From Gibbsiella quercinecans (GTDB lineage: Bacteria; Pseudomonadota; Gammaproteobacteria; Enterobacterales; Enterobacteriaceae), in NCBI RefSeq assembly GCF_002291425.1, contig NZ_CP014136.1, forward strand, positions 992,001-1,056,000: a DNA stretch of 64,000 bases. Reading direction: 5' to 3'. How positions within the stretch are numbered: the first letter of the stretch is position 1; every line of letters begins with the position of its first letter. The position numbers and the translations under genes were made by a program. The notes under the pieces are model-generated. The model worked only from the letters and a program-made list of their open reading frames with translations. It was not told the origin of the DNA and did no database searches. Positions 9,564 to 20,943 of the stretch are shown one piece after another.

Positions 9564-10212
9564 AGTCGGTTACCACCGCCTTGACTTCGACTTCCGAAGG
9601 CGCCGACGAGTTACGCGCACCAACGTTAGGCATACCGGCACGGATCAATAAGACCTTCAACATCTCGTTAATATTTTCCATGCGGTTCTGCAGAAAATTA
9701 TTGCCCAGCAGGCACACCAAAGCGATAGCGATACCCAATGCGGTGGCGTACAGAGCGGTACCCATGCCAGAGGAAACCTGCGCCGGATCGGAAATGCCGG
9801 CAGCGGACAATGCCTTAAAGGTTTCTATAATCCCCATAATGGTGCCCAATAGCCCCAACAGCGGCGCGGCGGTGACAATGGTTTCCAGCAGCCACAAACC
9901 ACGCGCCAGCAGGGGTTTGCTGCGCAGGAACTGCGCATCGATCTGATCGTTGATCGCATCACGATCGCTGGTCTGATGATTCACCTCCAGCACCGGTGCA
10001 ATAATCTGCAGCGGCAAGCTATTGCGCTTTCTCAGATTGGCGGGCAAATCCAGCACGCGCTTAACATCCGCCGTCAAAGCGCTCTCCAGCAACAGAGCCT
10101 GACGGCGCGTATAAACGAAATATAACCCGCGTTCGATAATAATCGCCAGTGCCGTCACCAGCGAGGCATACATGACATAGAAAATAATTTCGTGCAGTAA
10201 ATTGGCATTCAT
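9556..10212 (-). CDS. exbB: ExbB-type proton-channel subunit (accessory TonB system)
   Basis: Inner-membrane MotA/TolQ/ExbB protein that with ExbD uses the proton gradient to energise TonB. It has 218 residues and three membrane segments (about 8-30, 110-132 and 152-175). The conserved pore motifs are present: PLLGLLGTIMGIIETF (117-132) and GTALYATALGIAIAL (151-165). It is the third gene of the exbD-tonB-exbB-PLD operon, with a good Shine-Dalgarno (AAGGGG) before its ATG. It is shorter than E. coli ExbB (244 residues) and belongs to an accessory set, since the order differs from the usual exbB-exbD-tonB. Confidence 0.92.
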   Translation of the reverse strand: MNANLLHEIIFYVMYASLVTALAIIIERGLYFVYTRRQALLLESALTADVKRVLDLPANLRKRNSLPLQIIAPVLEVNHQTSDRDAINDQIDAQFLRSKPLLARGLWLLETIVTAAPLLGLLGTIMGIIETFKALSAAGISDPAQVSSGMGTALYATALGIAIALVCLLGNNFLQNRMENINEMLKVLLIRAGMPNVGARNSSAPSEVEVKAVVTDYV

Positions 10213-10309
10213 AATAATCCCCTTTCGTTTCCGTCCTATCGGAACGGCGTAATATGTCGAATGTGTCGTTATGACGTATTGTTTATTGAGCCCCGGCAGA
10301 AACCGAGGG

Positions 10310-11038
10310 TCACTGTGGCTGATAATTGAACGTGGCTAAAAACCGCTTGGTGTTCTGCCCGGCGAATGCATCAGCGGGAAATGGCTTAACCTGTTTAATA
10401 CTCTGCAGGCTGCTGTCGGCGGCACGGTTAAGCAGCATGCTACGCGCCCTGGTATTTATGCCTGAATTAACCACTCGCCCAGAGCGATCGACCTCTAGCC
10501 AGACCTCCACGATCCCTTCCGGCCGCTCCAGCGAAACCTGGCGTCCGGTCGGATACCGTTTGGATCGATCAAGCTGTACCCGCAGCGCCTGGATATAGCC
10601 ATTCTCTATCGCCTGCACGTTCACGCGTGGCGCAGCCGGGACCGGTACTCTGGCGGTCTCCGAACGGAGCGTTTCCGGCGGCGCCTTAACCGGTGCGGTT
10701 TTGGGCGAGCTGACTGCAGGTTTGGGGCGCGGTTTTGGCGCGCTCTTTGGCGTCGGTTTGGGGCGTGGTTTTGGCGCGGGCGCCACCTCAGCCACCGGCT
10801 GCGGAACCACTGGCACAGGTTCCGGTTCTGGCTGCGGTTCAGGCTCTGGTTCAGGTTCTGGCTGCGGTTCCGGTTGCGGTTCAGGCTCTGGTTCAGCCAG
10901 GGCCAGTGTCATAACGGTGTCATCGTAGTGGGGGCTGACTTTGATAGCCGTTTGGTGGCTGTTCAATATCAGGCAGATAACAATAACCGGCAAGGGTAAC
11001 CAGCTAATGATATGGCGTACACGATAGAGCAAATACAT
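10310..11038 (-). CDS. tonB: TonB-family energy transducer
   Basis: Periplasm-spanning energy transducer of 242 residues. A single N-terminal membrane anchor (about 12-28) is followed by an acidic Glu-Pro repeat (about 50-78) and a basic Lys/Arg-Pro segment (about 90-110), then a C-terminal TonB domain (about 155-242) with the motif EGIVEVWLEVDRSGRV. The EP and KP blocks mirror canonical TonB. The EP block is coded by a low-complexity GGTTCxGGxT-type tract near 10815-10900 that could be unstable in length. It lies 4 bp after exbD and 97 bp before exbB. It probably serves the receptor at 5620-7863. Confidence 0.92.
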   Translation of the reverse strand: MYLLYRVRHIISWLPLPVIVICLILNSHQTAIKVSPHYDDTVMTLALAEPEPEPQPEPQPEPEPEPEPQPEPEPVPVVPQPVAEVAPAPKPRPKPTPKSAPKPRPKPAVSSPKTAPVKAPPETLRSETARVPVPAAPRVNVQAIENGYIQALRVQLDRSKRYPTGRQVSLERPEGIVEVWLEVDRSGRVVNSGINTRARSMLLNRAADSSLQSIKQVKPFPADAFAGQNTKRFLATFNYQPQ

Positions 11039-11042
11039 ATCA

Positions 11043-11447
11043 TTATTTCCGGGTGGCGATAGAAACAGAATAAAATCCGCCCTGGCGCAGGTTATCCATC
11101 ACGGCCACCAGTCGTTCAACTGAGACACCTTTATCGCTGTTCACGATGATTGTCGTGGGCTGGTTATCCGTCTGTTGCTGTTTGAGCACATTGACCAATT
11201 CGCTCAACTGTACGGATTGACCGTCCAACTGCAGCAAATCCGGTTCACTGATCGTGACGATGGCTTTCTTCTGCGGTTTAAGATCCTGAGCGCTACTCGC
11301 CGCAGGCAACTGCGTTTTCAAGCCGTGAGCTGGAATAACGTTCATACTGATCAAAACAAAAAACACCAGTAAAAACATCATGACGTCGATCATCGGAATT
11401 AATTCAATATGTGCTTTATTTTTCTTGGGCTCGTTCCAGGTTCTCAT
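11043..11447 (-). CDS. exbD: ExbD/TolR-type proton-channel subunit (accessory TonB system)
   Basis: Partner of ExbB with one membrane helix. It has 134 residues. The helix (about 17-36) carries the essential Asp in PMIDVMMFLL (Asp21), followed by a periplasmic TolR-like domain ending in LVAVMDNLRQGGFYSVSI. It is the first gene of the operon. A GGGAAGTAA sequence before the ATG gives a reasonable ribosome site. The 214-bp AT-rich upstream region should contain the operon promoter, but I could not identify a regulator site. Confidence 0.92.
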   Translation of the reverse strand: MRTWNEPKKNKAHIELIPMIDVMMFLLVFFVLISMNVIPAHGLKTQLPAASSAQDLKPQKKAIVTISEPDLLQLDGQSVQLSELVNVLKQQQTDNQPTTIIVNSDKGVSVERLVAVMDNLRQGGFYSVSIATRK

Positions 11448-11617
11448 TTACTTCCCTCTTAACGCTTGGTGTTTTAAATATGACAGGCTAAAAACCAATA
11501 AAAGAATAAATATAAGGAGCCTTTGTTTTATTTTTTTGACTTTTATATGAAAGAATTTCTATAGAGCGGTAGCGTGAAAAGCGAGGTGTGAATTGTGCGG
11601 TGAAGCATCAAGAGTAT

Positions 11618-11640
11618 AAACACCCTCTGATTGAGGGTTT
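11618..11640 (-). terminator. Hairpin after yeiB
   Basis: On the minus strand AAACCCTC-aatca-GAGGGTGTTT forms an 8-bp stem with one bulge, just past the yeiB stop. The T-rich tail is weak. Confidence 0.5.
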
Positions 11641-11661
11641 ACTCACTTAGCAACCTGCCCA

Positions 11662-12858
11662 CTATCCATGGGTAGGATCAGACGGCCTTTGCCCCGGCTC
11701 GCCGGATGCCATTTCCGTGAGCTTGCGCCACAGCCACTCCATCGGCCCCTGGCGAAAATAGCGCAGCCAAAGGTGAGAAACCAGCAGGTTAATCAGCCAC
11801 ACCAGTGGCACAAAGGCCAGCAGTTGCAGACGATCAAAACGGTCATAAAGCCCAAAGCGGTAGAACAGCGTGGTGCAGATAAGCGTCTGCAGCAGATAAT
11901 TACTCAACGCCATGCGCCCCACCTGCGCCAACCAGCGGCTGATGCGCAGGCGCGCCAACGATGGCCAGAACCCGTAACACAGCGCCAGATACCCCATCGC
12001 CTGCAGCGGCGCGCCCAGCTCACGCGGCACCTGCAGCAAGAAGCTGCTCCAGCGGTAATCCCATGCCAGGTGCCAATGCAGGGCCACCGCAGGGATCTGA
12101 ATCACCAGTGAAAGCGGTATTAACCATGCCGCCTGGCGCCGATAATATGCCAGCGAGTAGGCGCCCCGCAGCCAGCCGCTGCGCATCAGGCCGGCGCCAA
12201 ACAGCATCAGGCCCGCCAGTTCCCAGCCGTACTGGGCGCCGATCGCCAACAGGCTGGAAGACAGCAAATCCACCCGATTGCGCCAGGCCTCCATCCCGCC
12301 CTGCAGTTTCCAGAATTTCTCATACTGCAGGTGGGCGGTATCCGGTAGCCAGAAGTTGCCCGGCCCGCTTTGCGAAATCAGCCCTAGCAGCAGCAATACC
12401 GCCACGCCGATCAGGTACAGCACGATCCCGGTTTTCAGCAGCGTGAAGGTATCTTTCGCCTCGCGGATCATCCGCCAGCACACCAGGCCAATCAGCCCAT
12501 AGGCCAGCAGGATATCGCCGTCCCACAGAAAAATCGCGTGCCCCAGCCCGAACAGCACCAGCCAGGACAAACGCGCACGTATCCAGCGCTTGCCGCGCGG
12601 CAGCAACATCTGCAAGCCAGCGCCGAACAGCAGGGCAAACATGGCCAGAAATTTAGCCTGGGCAAACACGTCCAACAGCGCCCAGACCCAGGTATCACGC
12701 ACCGAAGGTAACCCCAGATAGGCGGGATTGAGATAGGCCGCCTTCGGCAGACCAAAGGCGCTGATGTTCAGCAGCAAAATGCCAAGGATGGCGATGCCGC
12801 GCACACAGTCAAGCGTTGCAATACGCGGCAACGGCGCCGTGGTGGTGTGACTCGTCAT
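11662..12858 (-). CDS. yeiB: YeiB-like DUF418 membrane protein
   Basis: Integral inner-membrane protein of the DUF418 family, molecular function unknown. It has 398 residues, close to E. coli YeiB, with about 9-10 hydrophobic segments. Family features are RIATLDCVRGIAILGILLLN near the N terminus and a C-terminal block with GRMALSNYLLQT and GPMEWLWRKLT. It lies downstream of folE on the same strand, as in E. coli, but is separated from it by 402 bp of repeats. Confidence 0.9.
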   Translation of the reverse strand: MTSHTTTAPLPRIATLDCVRGIAILGILLLNISAFGLPKAAYLNPAYLGLPSVRDTWVWALLDVFAQAKFLAMFALLFGAGLQMLLPRGKRWIRARLSWLVLFGLGHAIFLWDGDILLAYGLIGLVCWRMIREAKDTFTLLKTGIVLYLIGVAVLLLLGLISQSGPGNFWLPDTAHLQYEKFWKLQGGMEAWRNRVDLLSSSLLAIGAQYGWELAGLMLFGAGLMRSGWLRGAYSLAYYRRQAAWLIPLSLVIQIPAVALHWHLAWDYRWSSFLLQVPRELGAPLQAMGYLALCYGFWPSLARLRISRWLAQVGRMALSNYLLQTLICTTLFYRFGLYDRFDRLQLLAFVPLVWLINLLVSHLWLRYFRQGPMEWLWRKLTEMASGEPGQRPSDPTHG

Positions 12859-12945
12859 ATTGCCGTTGTCTTCCCGTTAGCAAACAGGCGCCCGCAGGCG
12901 CCTGTTATTGGTGTTGATGTTCTGGCCCTTGGCCCTCCCTTGGCC

Positions 12946-13256
12946 CTCACCCTAACCCTCTCCCACAGGGAGAGGGAACCGACCGTGCCAATATCCAAAA
13001 CCTTCCCCTCTCCCTTGGGAAGAGGGAGCCGACCGTGCCAATATCCAGAACTTTCCCCTCACCCTTGGGGAGAGGGAACCGGCCGTGCCAATATCCAAAA
13101 CCTTCCCCTCACCTTTGGGGAGAGGGAGCCGACCGTGCCAATATCCAGAACTTTCCCCTCACCCTTTGGGAGAGGGAACCGGCCGGGCCAATCTTTATCC
13201 GATGCCAAACCCTGCGCCCCCTCTCCCTTGGGGAGAGGGCCGGGGTGAGGGGCCAG
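12946..13256. repeat. 50-bp tandem repeat array with palindromes, folE-yeiB gap
   Basis: Four full units with a 50-bp period start at 12981, 13031, 13081 and 13131, each opening with g(a/g)ccgtgccaatatcca, and a partial fifth starts at 13181. Each unit contains a CCCTCNCCCNTTGGG-type palindrome. Flanking palindromes lie at about 12947-12977 and 13219-13253. Units 1 and 3 and units 2 and 4 are most alike (aaaacc versus gaactt), suggesting growth by a 100-bp step. The array fills the whole gap and no gene is supported. Confidence 0.9.
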
Positions 13257-13260
13257 GCGA

Positions 13261-13923
13261 TCAACCATGGTGGCGCACCGCGCGCAGGAACTCCTGGCGG
13301 GTATTCTGGCTGGATTTAAACAGCCCCCCCAACGAGGTAGTGGTGGTCGCGCTGTTTGCATCGCGGATGCCGCGTGCTTTCACGCAATAATGCACGGCAT
13401 CAATCGATACCGCCACATTGTTGGTGCCAAGCAGCGTTTGCAGCGCCACCAGAATCTGTTGGGTCAGGCGTTCCTGAACCTGTGGGCGTTGCGCAAAGAA
13501 TTGCACGATACGGTTAATCTTCGACAGGCCGATAACCGCATCTTTCGGGATATAAGCCACGGTGGCTTTACCGTCAATGGTCACAAAGTGGTGTTCACAG
13601 GTGCTGGTCAGCGTGATGTCACGCACCGTCACCATCTCATCCACTTTCATTTTATTTTCGATCACCGTGATTTTCGGGAAATTGGCATAATCCAGGCCAG
13701 AGAAAATCTCATCAACGTACATTTTGGCAATGCGATGTGGGGTTTCCGCCAAACTGTCGTCAGATAGATCGAGATTAAGCAATTGCATGATTTCCGTCAT
13801 GTGCTCTTTAATACGACGTTTACGCGTTTCACCATCCAACATCTCCCCGCGTAATGGGGTTTCCAGCCCACGCGCTTCCAACGCAGCGTGAACCTGGACA
13901 GCTTCGTTACTTAATGTAGTCAT
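13261..13923 (-). CDS. folE: GTP cyclohydrolase I
   Basis: Catalyses the first step of tetrahydrofolate synthesis, GTP to 7,8-dihydroneopterin triphosphate plus formate, as a cytosolic homodecamer. It has 220 residues with the start at MTTLSNEAV, which aligns with E. coli FolE; an earlier in-frame codon would add ten unrelated residues. The zinc/catalytic motifs [13 protein letters not shown] and HYCVKARGI are intact, as are [20 protein letters not shown] and the C-terminal R-x-EFL. It is followed by a repeat array and yeiB. Confidence 0.97.
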   Translation of the reverse strand: MTTLSNEAVQVHAALEARGLETPLRGEMLDGETRKRRIKEHMTEIMQLLNLDLSDDSLAETPHRIAKMYVDEIFSGLDYANFPKITVIENKMKVDEMVTVRDITLTSTCEHHFVTIDGKATVAYIPKDAVIGLSKINRIVQFFAQRPQVQERLTQQILVALQTLLGTNNVAVSIDAVHYCVKARGIRDANSATTTTSLGGLFKSSQNTRQEFLRAVRHHG

Positions 13924-14257
13924 GTGTATCTCTCCAGCGGGCCGCCCCCGCAACCCTAGCAGCCAGGCCGGTATTTATTCACTGAACCCATTGATAACGC
14001 AAATATACCGCTGGGCATACCACGGTTATTTTGCGCGGTTCAGAGTAAAAACACCGACGACGATCACGCTGGATTGGCGGGGTCTTAATTCTTCATCTTT
14101 GCTGGGGTTTCATTGCCAATAGCGTGAACCCGGTCAAGATTTTGCCTCCACTGTAGATGAGAGTGAAGCGTTTAGCCAGTGATAGTGTTTCATCCACAGG
14201 TGAAATATCTACATATTAATCCACGATATTCCCTCTATTTTATAGGGCTAACCCCAG
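13924..14257. other. Gap between folE and the MFS gene
   Basis: This holds the folE promoter region and the 3' end of the MFS gene. I see no gene, no strong terminator and no MetJ-type box. Confidence 0.4.
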
Positions 14258-15415
14258 TTATTCCGTTTCCATTTTGCCAGCCAAGGCCCGCGCAGGGGTA
14301 TTCACCACCAGCAGCCCGGCCGCCACTAATCCCAGCATCGCCACGTACAGCGCTGGCTCCAGCCGGTGGGTCAGGCTGGTCGACAGCGCCGAAAGCAGCG
14401 GCCCCACCAGTTGCCCCACCGCGTAACCGGTGGTCAGCAAACCGGCCATATAGCGCGCATGGTGCGGCGCCAGTTCACGGCCATGCTGCAAGGCGAGTTG
14501 CACCACGGAAAGAAAACCCCCGCCGGTAAACAATGCGCCCAACGCCAGGCCCGCAACGCCCGGTATCACTTCCGCGCACAGTATGCCGAGCGCCTGTACC
14601 CACAGCGTGATCGCCAGCCGGCTTTGGCTGGTGAGCCGGTGGCGCGTCAGAATACCGATCACAATGCCCAGCACCGAAGCCGCACCGAACACCGGCCAGA
14701 CAAACTGCGCAAACAGGCTGTCGGGAAAGCGCACCGCAGCCATCTGCGATAAAAACGTCGCCGGCAAGATATAGCCGAACCCCGCCAGGCTGTAGCTCCA
14801 AACCAGGCGTTTCAGCGCCGGGGTCAAAACCAGCGGCGTCTGCACGCTATTTGCCCGGTGCAGCTCCCCGCTGCGCGGTAGATACAGGCTGATAACGCCG
14901 ACCAGCAGCAACGCCACCGCGCCGTATAACAGCCAGGCCTGCGCGGCATCCAGCCGCAGGCTGTTAACCCCCACCGCCAGCATGCCGCTGATAAATATCC
15001 CGGCCCCCGGCCCGGCAAACACCGCTGCGCTCAGCGCCGGGCGGCCATAGTGCGCAAGCCGCTCATTGGTCCAGGCGGCCACCATCACCATCGCCCAGCC
15101 GCTGGCCCAGCCAACCGCCAGCCGTATCGCCGCATGCCACCACACCCCGTGCGCCAGAGCAGAAAGCAGCGTTAACGCCACCGCGCCCCACAGCCCAAGC
15201 CACAGGCGCAGCTCTACCCGGCGGTTGGCGCGCATCGCATCATAAGCGCCGCACAGGTAACCCAGGTAATTCAGCGCCGCAATGATCCCGGCGCCGGTCA
15301 ACGTGAACTGGTGTTCGGTAATCATCAACGGCACTTGCGGGGTGAAGGCAAAACGGCCGATCCCCATCGCCACCACCAAGGCAATAAATCCACTTAGTGC
15401 AATTTTTAACGCCAT
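14258..15415 (-). CDS. YbfB/YjiJ-family MFS transporter
   Basis: Inner-membrane major facilitator transporter of 385 residues with about 12 hydrophobic segments, substrate unknown. The N terminus MALKIALSGFIALVVAMGIGRFAFTPQVPLM has the R-F-x-(F/Y)-T-P motif of the YbfB/YjiJ family. I chose the ATG giving MALKIA rather than an upstream codon that adds 21 hydrophilic residues, because the family starts just before the first helix. It is divergent from a LysR regulator 109 bp away, which probably controls it. Confidence 0.85.
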   Translation of the reverse strand: MALKIALSGFIALVVAMGIGRFAFTPQVPLMITEHQFTLTGAGIIAALNYLGYLCGAYDAMRANRRVELRLWLGLWGAVALTLLSALAHGVWWHAAIRLAVGWASGWAMVMVAAWTNERLAHYGRPALSAAVFAGPGAGIFISGMLAVGVNSLRLDAAQAWLLYGAVALLLVGVISLYLPRSGELHRANSVQTPLVLTPALKRLVWSYSLAGFGYILPATFLSQMAAVRFPDSLFAQFVWPVFGAASVLGIVIGILTRHRLTSQSRLAITLWVQALGILCAEVIPGVAGLALGALFTGGGFLSVVQLALQHGRELAPHHARYMAGLLTTGYAVGQLVGPLLSALSTSLTHRLEPALYVAMLGLVAAGLLVVNTPARALAGKMETE

Positions 15416-15524
15416 AGCCAATATCTCGTTATCGCAAAAAAAGAAGTTGCCAGTATCATGCAGCAACATTACACTCACGAAAAATGAATAATAGTTAAAA
15501 AGTTAATCACGAAAAGAGAAAGCC

Positions 15525-17644
<2,120 letters not shown>

Positions 17645-17659
17645 TTAGGGGGCAGACAG

Positions 17660-18502
17660 ATGAGTGCGTCACCTGAGCTTCTCGAAGAGCACCGTATGTT
17701 CGGCGGCTGGCAACAACGCTATCGCCATGCGGCGCAGAGCCTGAATTGCACCATGACTTTCAGCATCTATCTGCCACCGCCGCGCGATGAAAACCCGCCG
17801 CCGGTGCTGTACTGGCTGTCGGGGCTGACCTGCAATGATGAGAACTTTACGCTGAAAGCGGGCGCCCAGCGCATCGCCGCCGAATTGGGCATCATCCTGG
17901 TGATGCCCGATACCAGCCCGCGCGGCGACGATGTTCCCAACGATGCCGGCTACGATCTGGGCCAGGGCGCCGGGTTTTACCTGAACGCCACCCAGGCGCC
18001 GTGGAACCAGCATTATCGCATGTATGATTATCTCAGCAGCGAACTGCCGGCGTTGATCGGCCAGCATTTCAGCATCGCCGATCGTCAGTCGATTTTTGGT
18101 CATTCGATGGGCGGCCACGGCGCACTGATGTTGGCGCTGCGTAACCCACAGCGCTACCGTTCGGTTTCCGCCTTTGCCCCTATCGTCAACCCCTGCCAGG
18201 TGCCCTGGGGGCGTAAAGCCTTCGCCGCCTATTTGGGCGATGACGAAAGCCAGTGGCTGCAGTACGACAGCTGCCACCTGTTGGCTAACGGCCAGGAAAA
18301 GCTGCCGGTGCTGGTGGATCAGGGCGATAGCGATCAGTTCCTGGCCGATCAGCTACAGCCGGCCAAGCTGGCTGAAATTGCGCGCCAGCACGACTGGCCG
18401 CTGACGCTGCGTATCCAGCCCGGTTACGATCACAGCTACTTTTTTATCGCCAGCTTTATCGAAGATCACCTGCGTTTTCACGCCGAACACCTGTTCCGCT
18501 AA
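17660..18502 (+). CDS. yeiG: S-formylglutathione hydrolase, YeiG type
   Basis: Hydrolyses S-formylglutathione to formate and glutathione, completing formaldehyde detoxification. It has 280 residues and an alpha/beta-hydrolase (esterase D) fold. The nucleophile is S149 in GHSMGGHGA, with the acid in VDQGDSDQF (about 226) and the histidine in PGYDHSYFF (about 258). The sequence reads closer to E. coli YeiG than FrmB, fitting its place near folE and yeiB. It forms an operon with frmA and is followed by a strong terminator. Confidence 0.95.
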   Translation: MSASPELLEEHRMFGGWQQRYRHAAQSLNCTMTFSIYLPPPRDENPPPVLYWLSGLTCNDENFTLKAGAQRIAAELGIILVMPDTSPRGDDVPNDAGYDLGQGAGFYLNATQAPWNQHYRMYDYLSSELPALIGQHFSIADRQSIFGHSMGGHGALMLALRNPQRYRSVSAFAPIVNPCQVPWGRKAFAAYLGDDESQWLQYDSCHLLANGQEKLPVLVDQGDSDQFLADQLQPAKLAEIARQHDWPLTLRIQPGYDHSYFFIASFIEDHLRFHAEHLFR

Positions 18503-18509
18503 TCCCTCC

Positions 18510-18534
18510 GGGCGCCGCTGACGGCGCCCTTTTT
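18510..18534 (+). terminator. Rho-independent terminator after yeiG
   Basis: GGGCGCC-gctgac-GGCGCCC is a perfect 7-bp GC stem followed by TTTTT, 8 bp after the yeiG stop. Confidence 0.92.
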
Positions 18535-18652
18535 CACAGTTTTTAATGCTAACAGAAACGGTTTAACACCAGATTAAAAACTGGAAAACTCGCTGTGGTT
18601 AACTAACCTTAACTCTTGAACGCCATTAATTGAGCAAAAAGGAGTGGTCGCT

Positions 18653-19552
18653 ATGGCACATCATGATCAGTACACCTTTCAGAATCCACTCACCCAGTAC
18701 AAACACGACGCCTACCCGAAACAATACCAGCCCGCCCCCGGTATTTCCGCCGACATGCAGCCAAAGCCGGATTGCGGCGAGCAAACCTATCGCGGCACGG
18801 GCCGCCTGAAGGGGCGCAAAGCGTTGGTGACCGGAGCGGATTCCGGCATCGGCCGGGCGGCGGCGATTGCCTATGCCCGCGAAGGGGCGGACGTGGCGCT
18901 GTCTTATCTGCCCGCAGAGCAAAAAGACGCTGAAGAGGTAGCGAAACTGGTGGAAGCCGCAGGCCAGAAGGCGGTGCAGCTACCGGGTGACATCAGTGAA
19001 GAACACTTTTGCCAACGGTTGGTGGAGCAGGCGCAGCAACAATTGGGCGGCCTGGATATCCTAGCGTTGGTGGCCGGCAAGCAGGTAGCGGTGGAAAACA
19101 TCGCCGATCTCAGCAGCGAGCAGTTCCGCAAAACCTTCGAAACCAATGTGTTCGCGCTGTTTTGGATCAGCAAATTCGCGCTGCCGCATCTGCCGGCCGG
19201 CGCCAGCATTATTACCACGTCATCCATTCAGGCTTACCAGCCAAGCGGCTTCCTGCTGGATTACGCCGCCACCAAAAGCGCGATCATTGCCTACAGCCGC
19301 GCTCTGGCGCAGCAGGTGGCGGAAAAAGGCATTCGGGTTAACGTGGTTGCGCCAGGGCCGGTATGGACGCCGCTGCAGATTTGCGGCGGGCAGTTGGCCG
19401 ACAATATCCCGGGCTTCGGCAGCGACACGCCGCTCAAACGCGCCGGCCAACCCGCAGAGCTGGGGCCGCTGTATGTGTTTCTGGCTTCGCAGGAATCAAG
19501 CTATATCAGCGCTGAAGTGTTCGGCGTCACCGGCGGCAAGCCGCTGTCTTAA
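18653..19552 (+). CDS. YghA-like short-chain dehydrogenase/reductase
   Basis: NAD(P)-dependent SDR of 299 residues. It has an N-terminal extension of about 45 residues ([17 protein letters not shown], then [10 protein letters not shown]) typical of the YghA/general-stress SDR group, a Rossmann motif [10 protein letters not shown], a catalytic Ser in [11 protein letters not shown], and YxxxK in DYAATKSA. The physiological substrate of the group is not settled. The ATG at 18653 is preferred because an AAGGAG ribosome site lies 8 bp upstream; an earlier GTG at 18644 overlaps that site. It stands alone between a terminator and a repeat region. Confidence 0.9.
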   Translation: MAHHDQYTFQNPLTQYKHDAYPKQYQPAPGISADMQPKPDCGEQTYRGTGRLKGRKALVTGADSGIGRAAAIAYAREGADVALSYLPAEQKDAEEVAKLVEAAGQKAVQLPGDISEEHFCQRLVEQAQQQLGGLDILALVAGKQVAVENIADLSSEQFRKTFETNVFALFWISKFALPHLPAGASIITTSSIQAYQPSGFLLDYAATKSAIIAYSRALAQQVAEKGIRVNVVAPGPVWTPLQICGGQLADNIPGFGSDTPLKRAGQPAELGPLYVFLASQESSYISAEVFGVTGGKPLS

Positions 19553-19655
19553 TTCCCCCTCCCTCACCCCAACCCTCTCCCGCAGGGAGAGGGAGCTGAT
19601 AGTGCCCATATTTGATATATGGCGACTAAAGCTCGCTATTTCTCATTCGCCACCC

Positions 19656-20330
19656 ATAGGAAAACACCCCGACCAGCCATCAACGGCGGGCGGTTCCCTC
19701 TCCCTGTGGGAGAGGGCTAGGGTGAGGGGCAGCTACCCCTTCAGCTTCGGATCCAGCGCATCGCGCAGCCCATCGCCCCCCATTCCGGCGTTGGCGGCTG
19801 GGCGCCCAGGCCAAGAAACGACAGGCTGGCAGCGGCGATAATCGAAGTACCGCTCCGCATGGTGAAATACACCACAACCGAAGAAATGGTGCCCGGCAGA
19901 ATATGCCGCAAGATGATGGTCGAATCCGCCGGGAAAGAGCACATCGAACTGATAGGAAAACACCCCGACCAGCCATCGACGGCGGGCGGTTCCCTCTCCC
20001 TGGGGGAGAGGGCTAGGGTGAGGGGCTGCTACCCCTTCAGCTTCGGATCCAGCGCATCACGCAGCCCATCGCCCAACAGATTAAACGCCAGCACGGTAAA
20101 AAATATCGCCAGGCAAGGGAAAAGCGCCACGTGCGGCGCCATCACCATATCAGCACGGGCGTCGTTAAGCATCGCCCCCCATTCCGGCGTTGGCGGCTGG
20201 GCGCCCAGGCCAAGAAACGACAGGCTGGCCGCGGCGATAATCGAAGTACCGATCCGCATGGTGAAATACACCACAACCGAAGAAATGGTGCCCGGCAGAA
20301 TATGCCGCAAGATGATGGTCGAATCCGCCG
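19656..20330. repeat. 296-bp-offset tandem duplication covering a palindrome and the gsiD 3' end
   Basis: The stretch from 19656 (ataggaaaacaccccgacca) recurs from 19952 with an offset of 296 bp. Both copies hold a CCCTCTCCC/GGGAGAGGG palindrome, then taccccttcagcttcggatc (the gsiD stop region). After 44 shared bases of gsiD the first copy lacks 104 bp, then matches again up to 19930 (20330 in gsiD). Another palindrome of the family lies at about 19561-19591. Confidence 0.9.
19733..19930 (-). pseudogene. Truncated, frameshifted duplicate of the gsiD 3' end
   Basis: About 200 bp nearly identical to the last 300 bp of gsiD, lacking 104 bp. The deletion ends coincide with an 8-bp direct repeat, CATCGCCC, present at 20067-20074 and 20171-20178 of intact gsiD, so it probably arose by slippage. 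Because 104 is not a multiple of three, the two halves (residues like [20 protein letters not shown] and [14 protein letters not shown]) are in different frames. It has no start and no plausible product. The few differences from gsiD indicate a recent event. Confidence 0.88.
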
Positions 20331-20934
20331 CGCCAATGCTGCGCGCCGATTCAATATAGGTTTGATGCTTCAACACCAGCGTATTGCCGCGCACCAGGCG
20401 CGCAAACGCCGGGATGCTGAAAATCGCCACGGCCACCACCACATTGGCCATACCGCTGCCCATGATCGCCACCACGCCGATGGCCAACAGAATACCCGGG
20501 AACGCGAACAGCACATCGCTAACCCGCATCACAATACGATCCCACCAGCCTTCATAGTAACCAGCCAGCAGCCCCAGCATGGTGCCGATGGCGCCGCCAG
20601 CCAGTACGGAAAATACGCCGGCCAGCAGGGAAATACGCGTGCCCATCAGGATACGGCTGAAAATATCGCGCCCCAGAGAATCCACCCCCAGCCAGTGCAC
20701 CAGCGAGGGCCCCTGATTCAGGCGATCGTAATCAAAGTAGTTTTCCGCGTCGTAAGGCGCCAGATACGGAGCAAACACCGCCACCAACAGCAGCAACAAG
20801 ACAAAGACGCCGGCGACCATCGCCACGTGCTGGCGGCGAAAGCGGCGCCAAAACTCGTGCCACGGCGTGCGCACTGCGTTCGGGTCGATCTGCGGCATCG
20901 CCTTAAGTGCGGCGTTTCTGCGCCAATTGATCAT
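20029..20934 (-). CDS. gsiD: Glutathione ABC transporter permease GsiD
   Basis: Inner-membrane permease of the glutathione importer GsiABCD. It has 301 residues and about 6 membrane segments in the DppC/OppC family pattern. The N-terminal segment [15 protein letters not shown], the EAA-type loop [19 protein letters not shown] and the C-terminal [15 protein letters not shown] match E. coli GsiD. It starts 9 bp after gsiC and is the last gene of the operon. A broken copy of its 3' end lies just downstream. Confidence 0.95.
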   Translation of the reverse strand: MINWRRNAALKAMPQIDPNAVRTPWHEFWRRFRRQHVAMVAGVFVLLLLLVAVFAPYLAPYDAENYFDYDRLNQGPSLVHWLGVDSLGRDIFSRILMGTRISLLAGVFSVLAGGAIGTMLGLLAGYYEGWWDRIVMRVSDVLFAFPGILLAIGVVAIMGSGMANVVVAVAIFSIPAFARLVRGNTLVLKHQTYIESARSIGAADSTIILRHILPGTISSVVVYFTMRIGTSIIAAASLSFLGLGAQPPTPEWGAMLNDARADMVMAPHVALFPCLAIFFTVLAFNLLGDGLRDALDPKLKG

Positions 20935-20943
20935 GCAGCGCCC

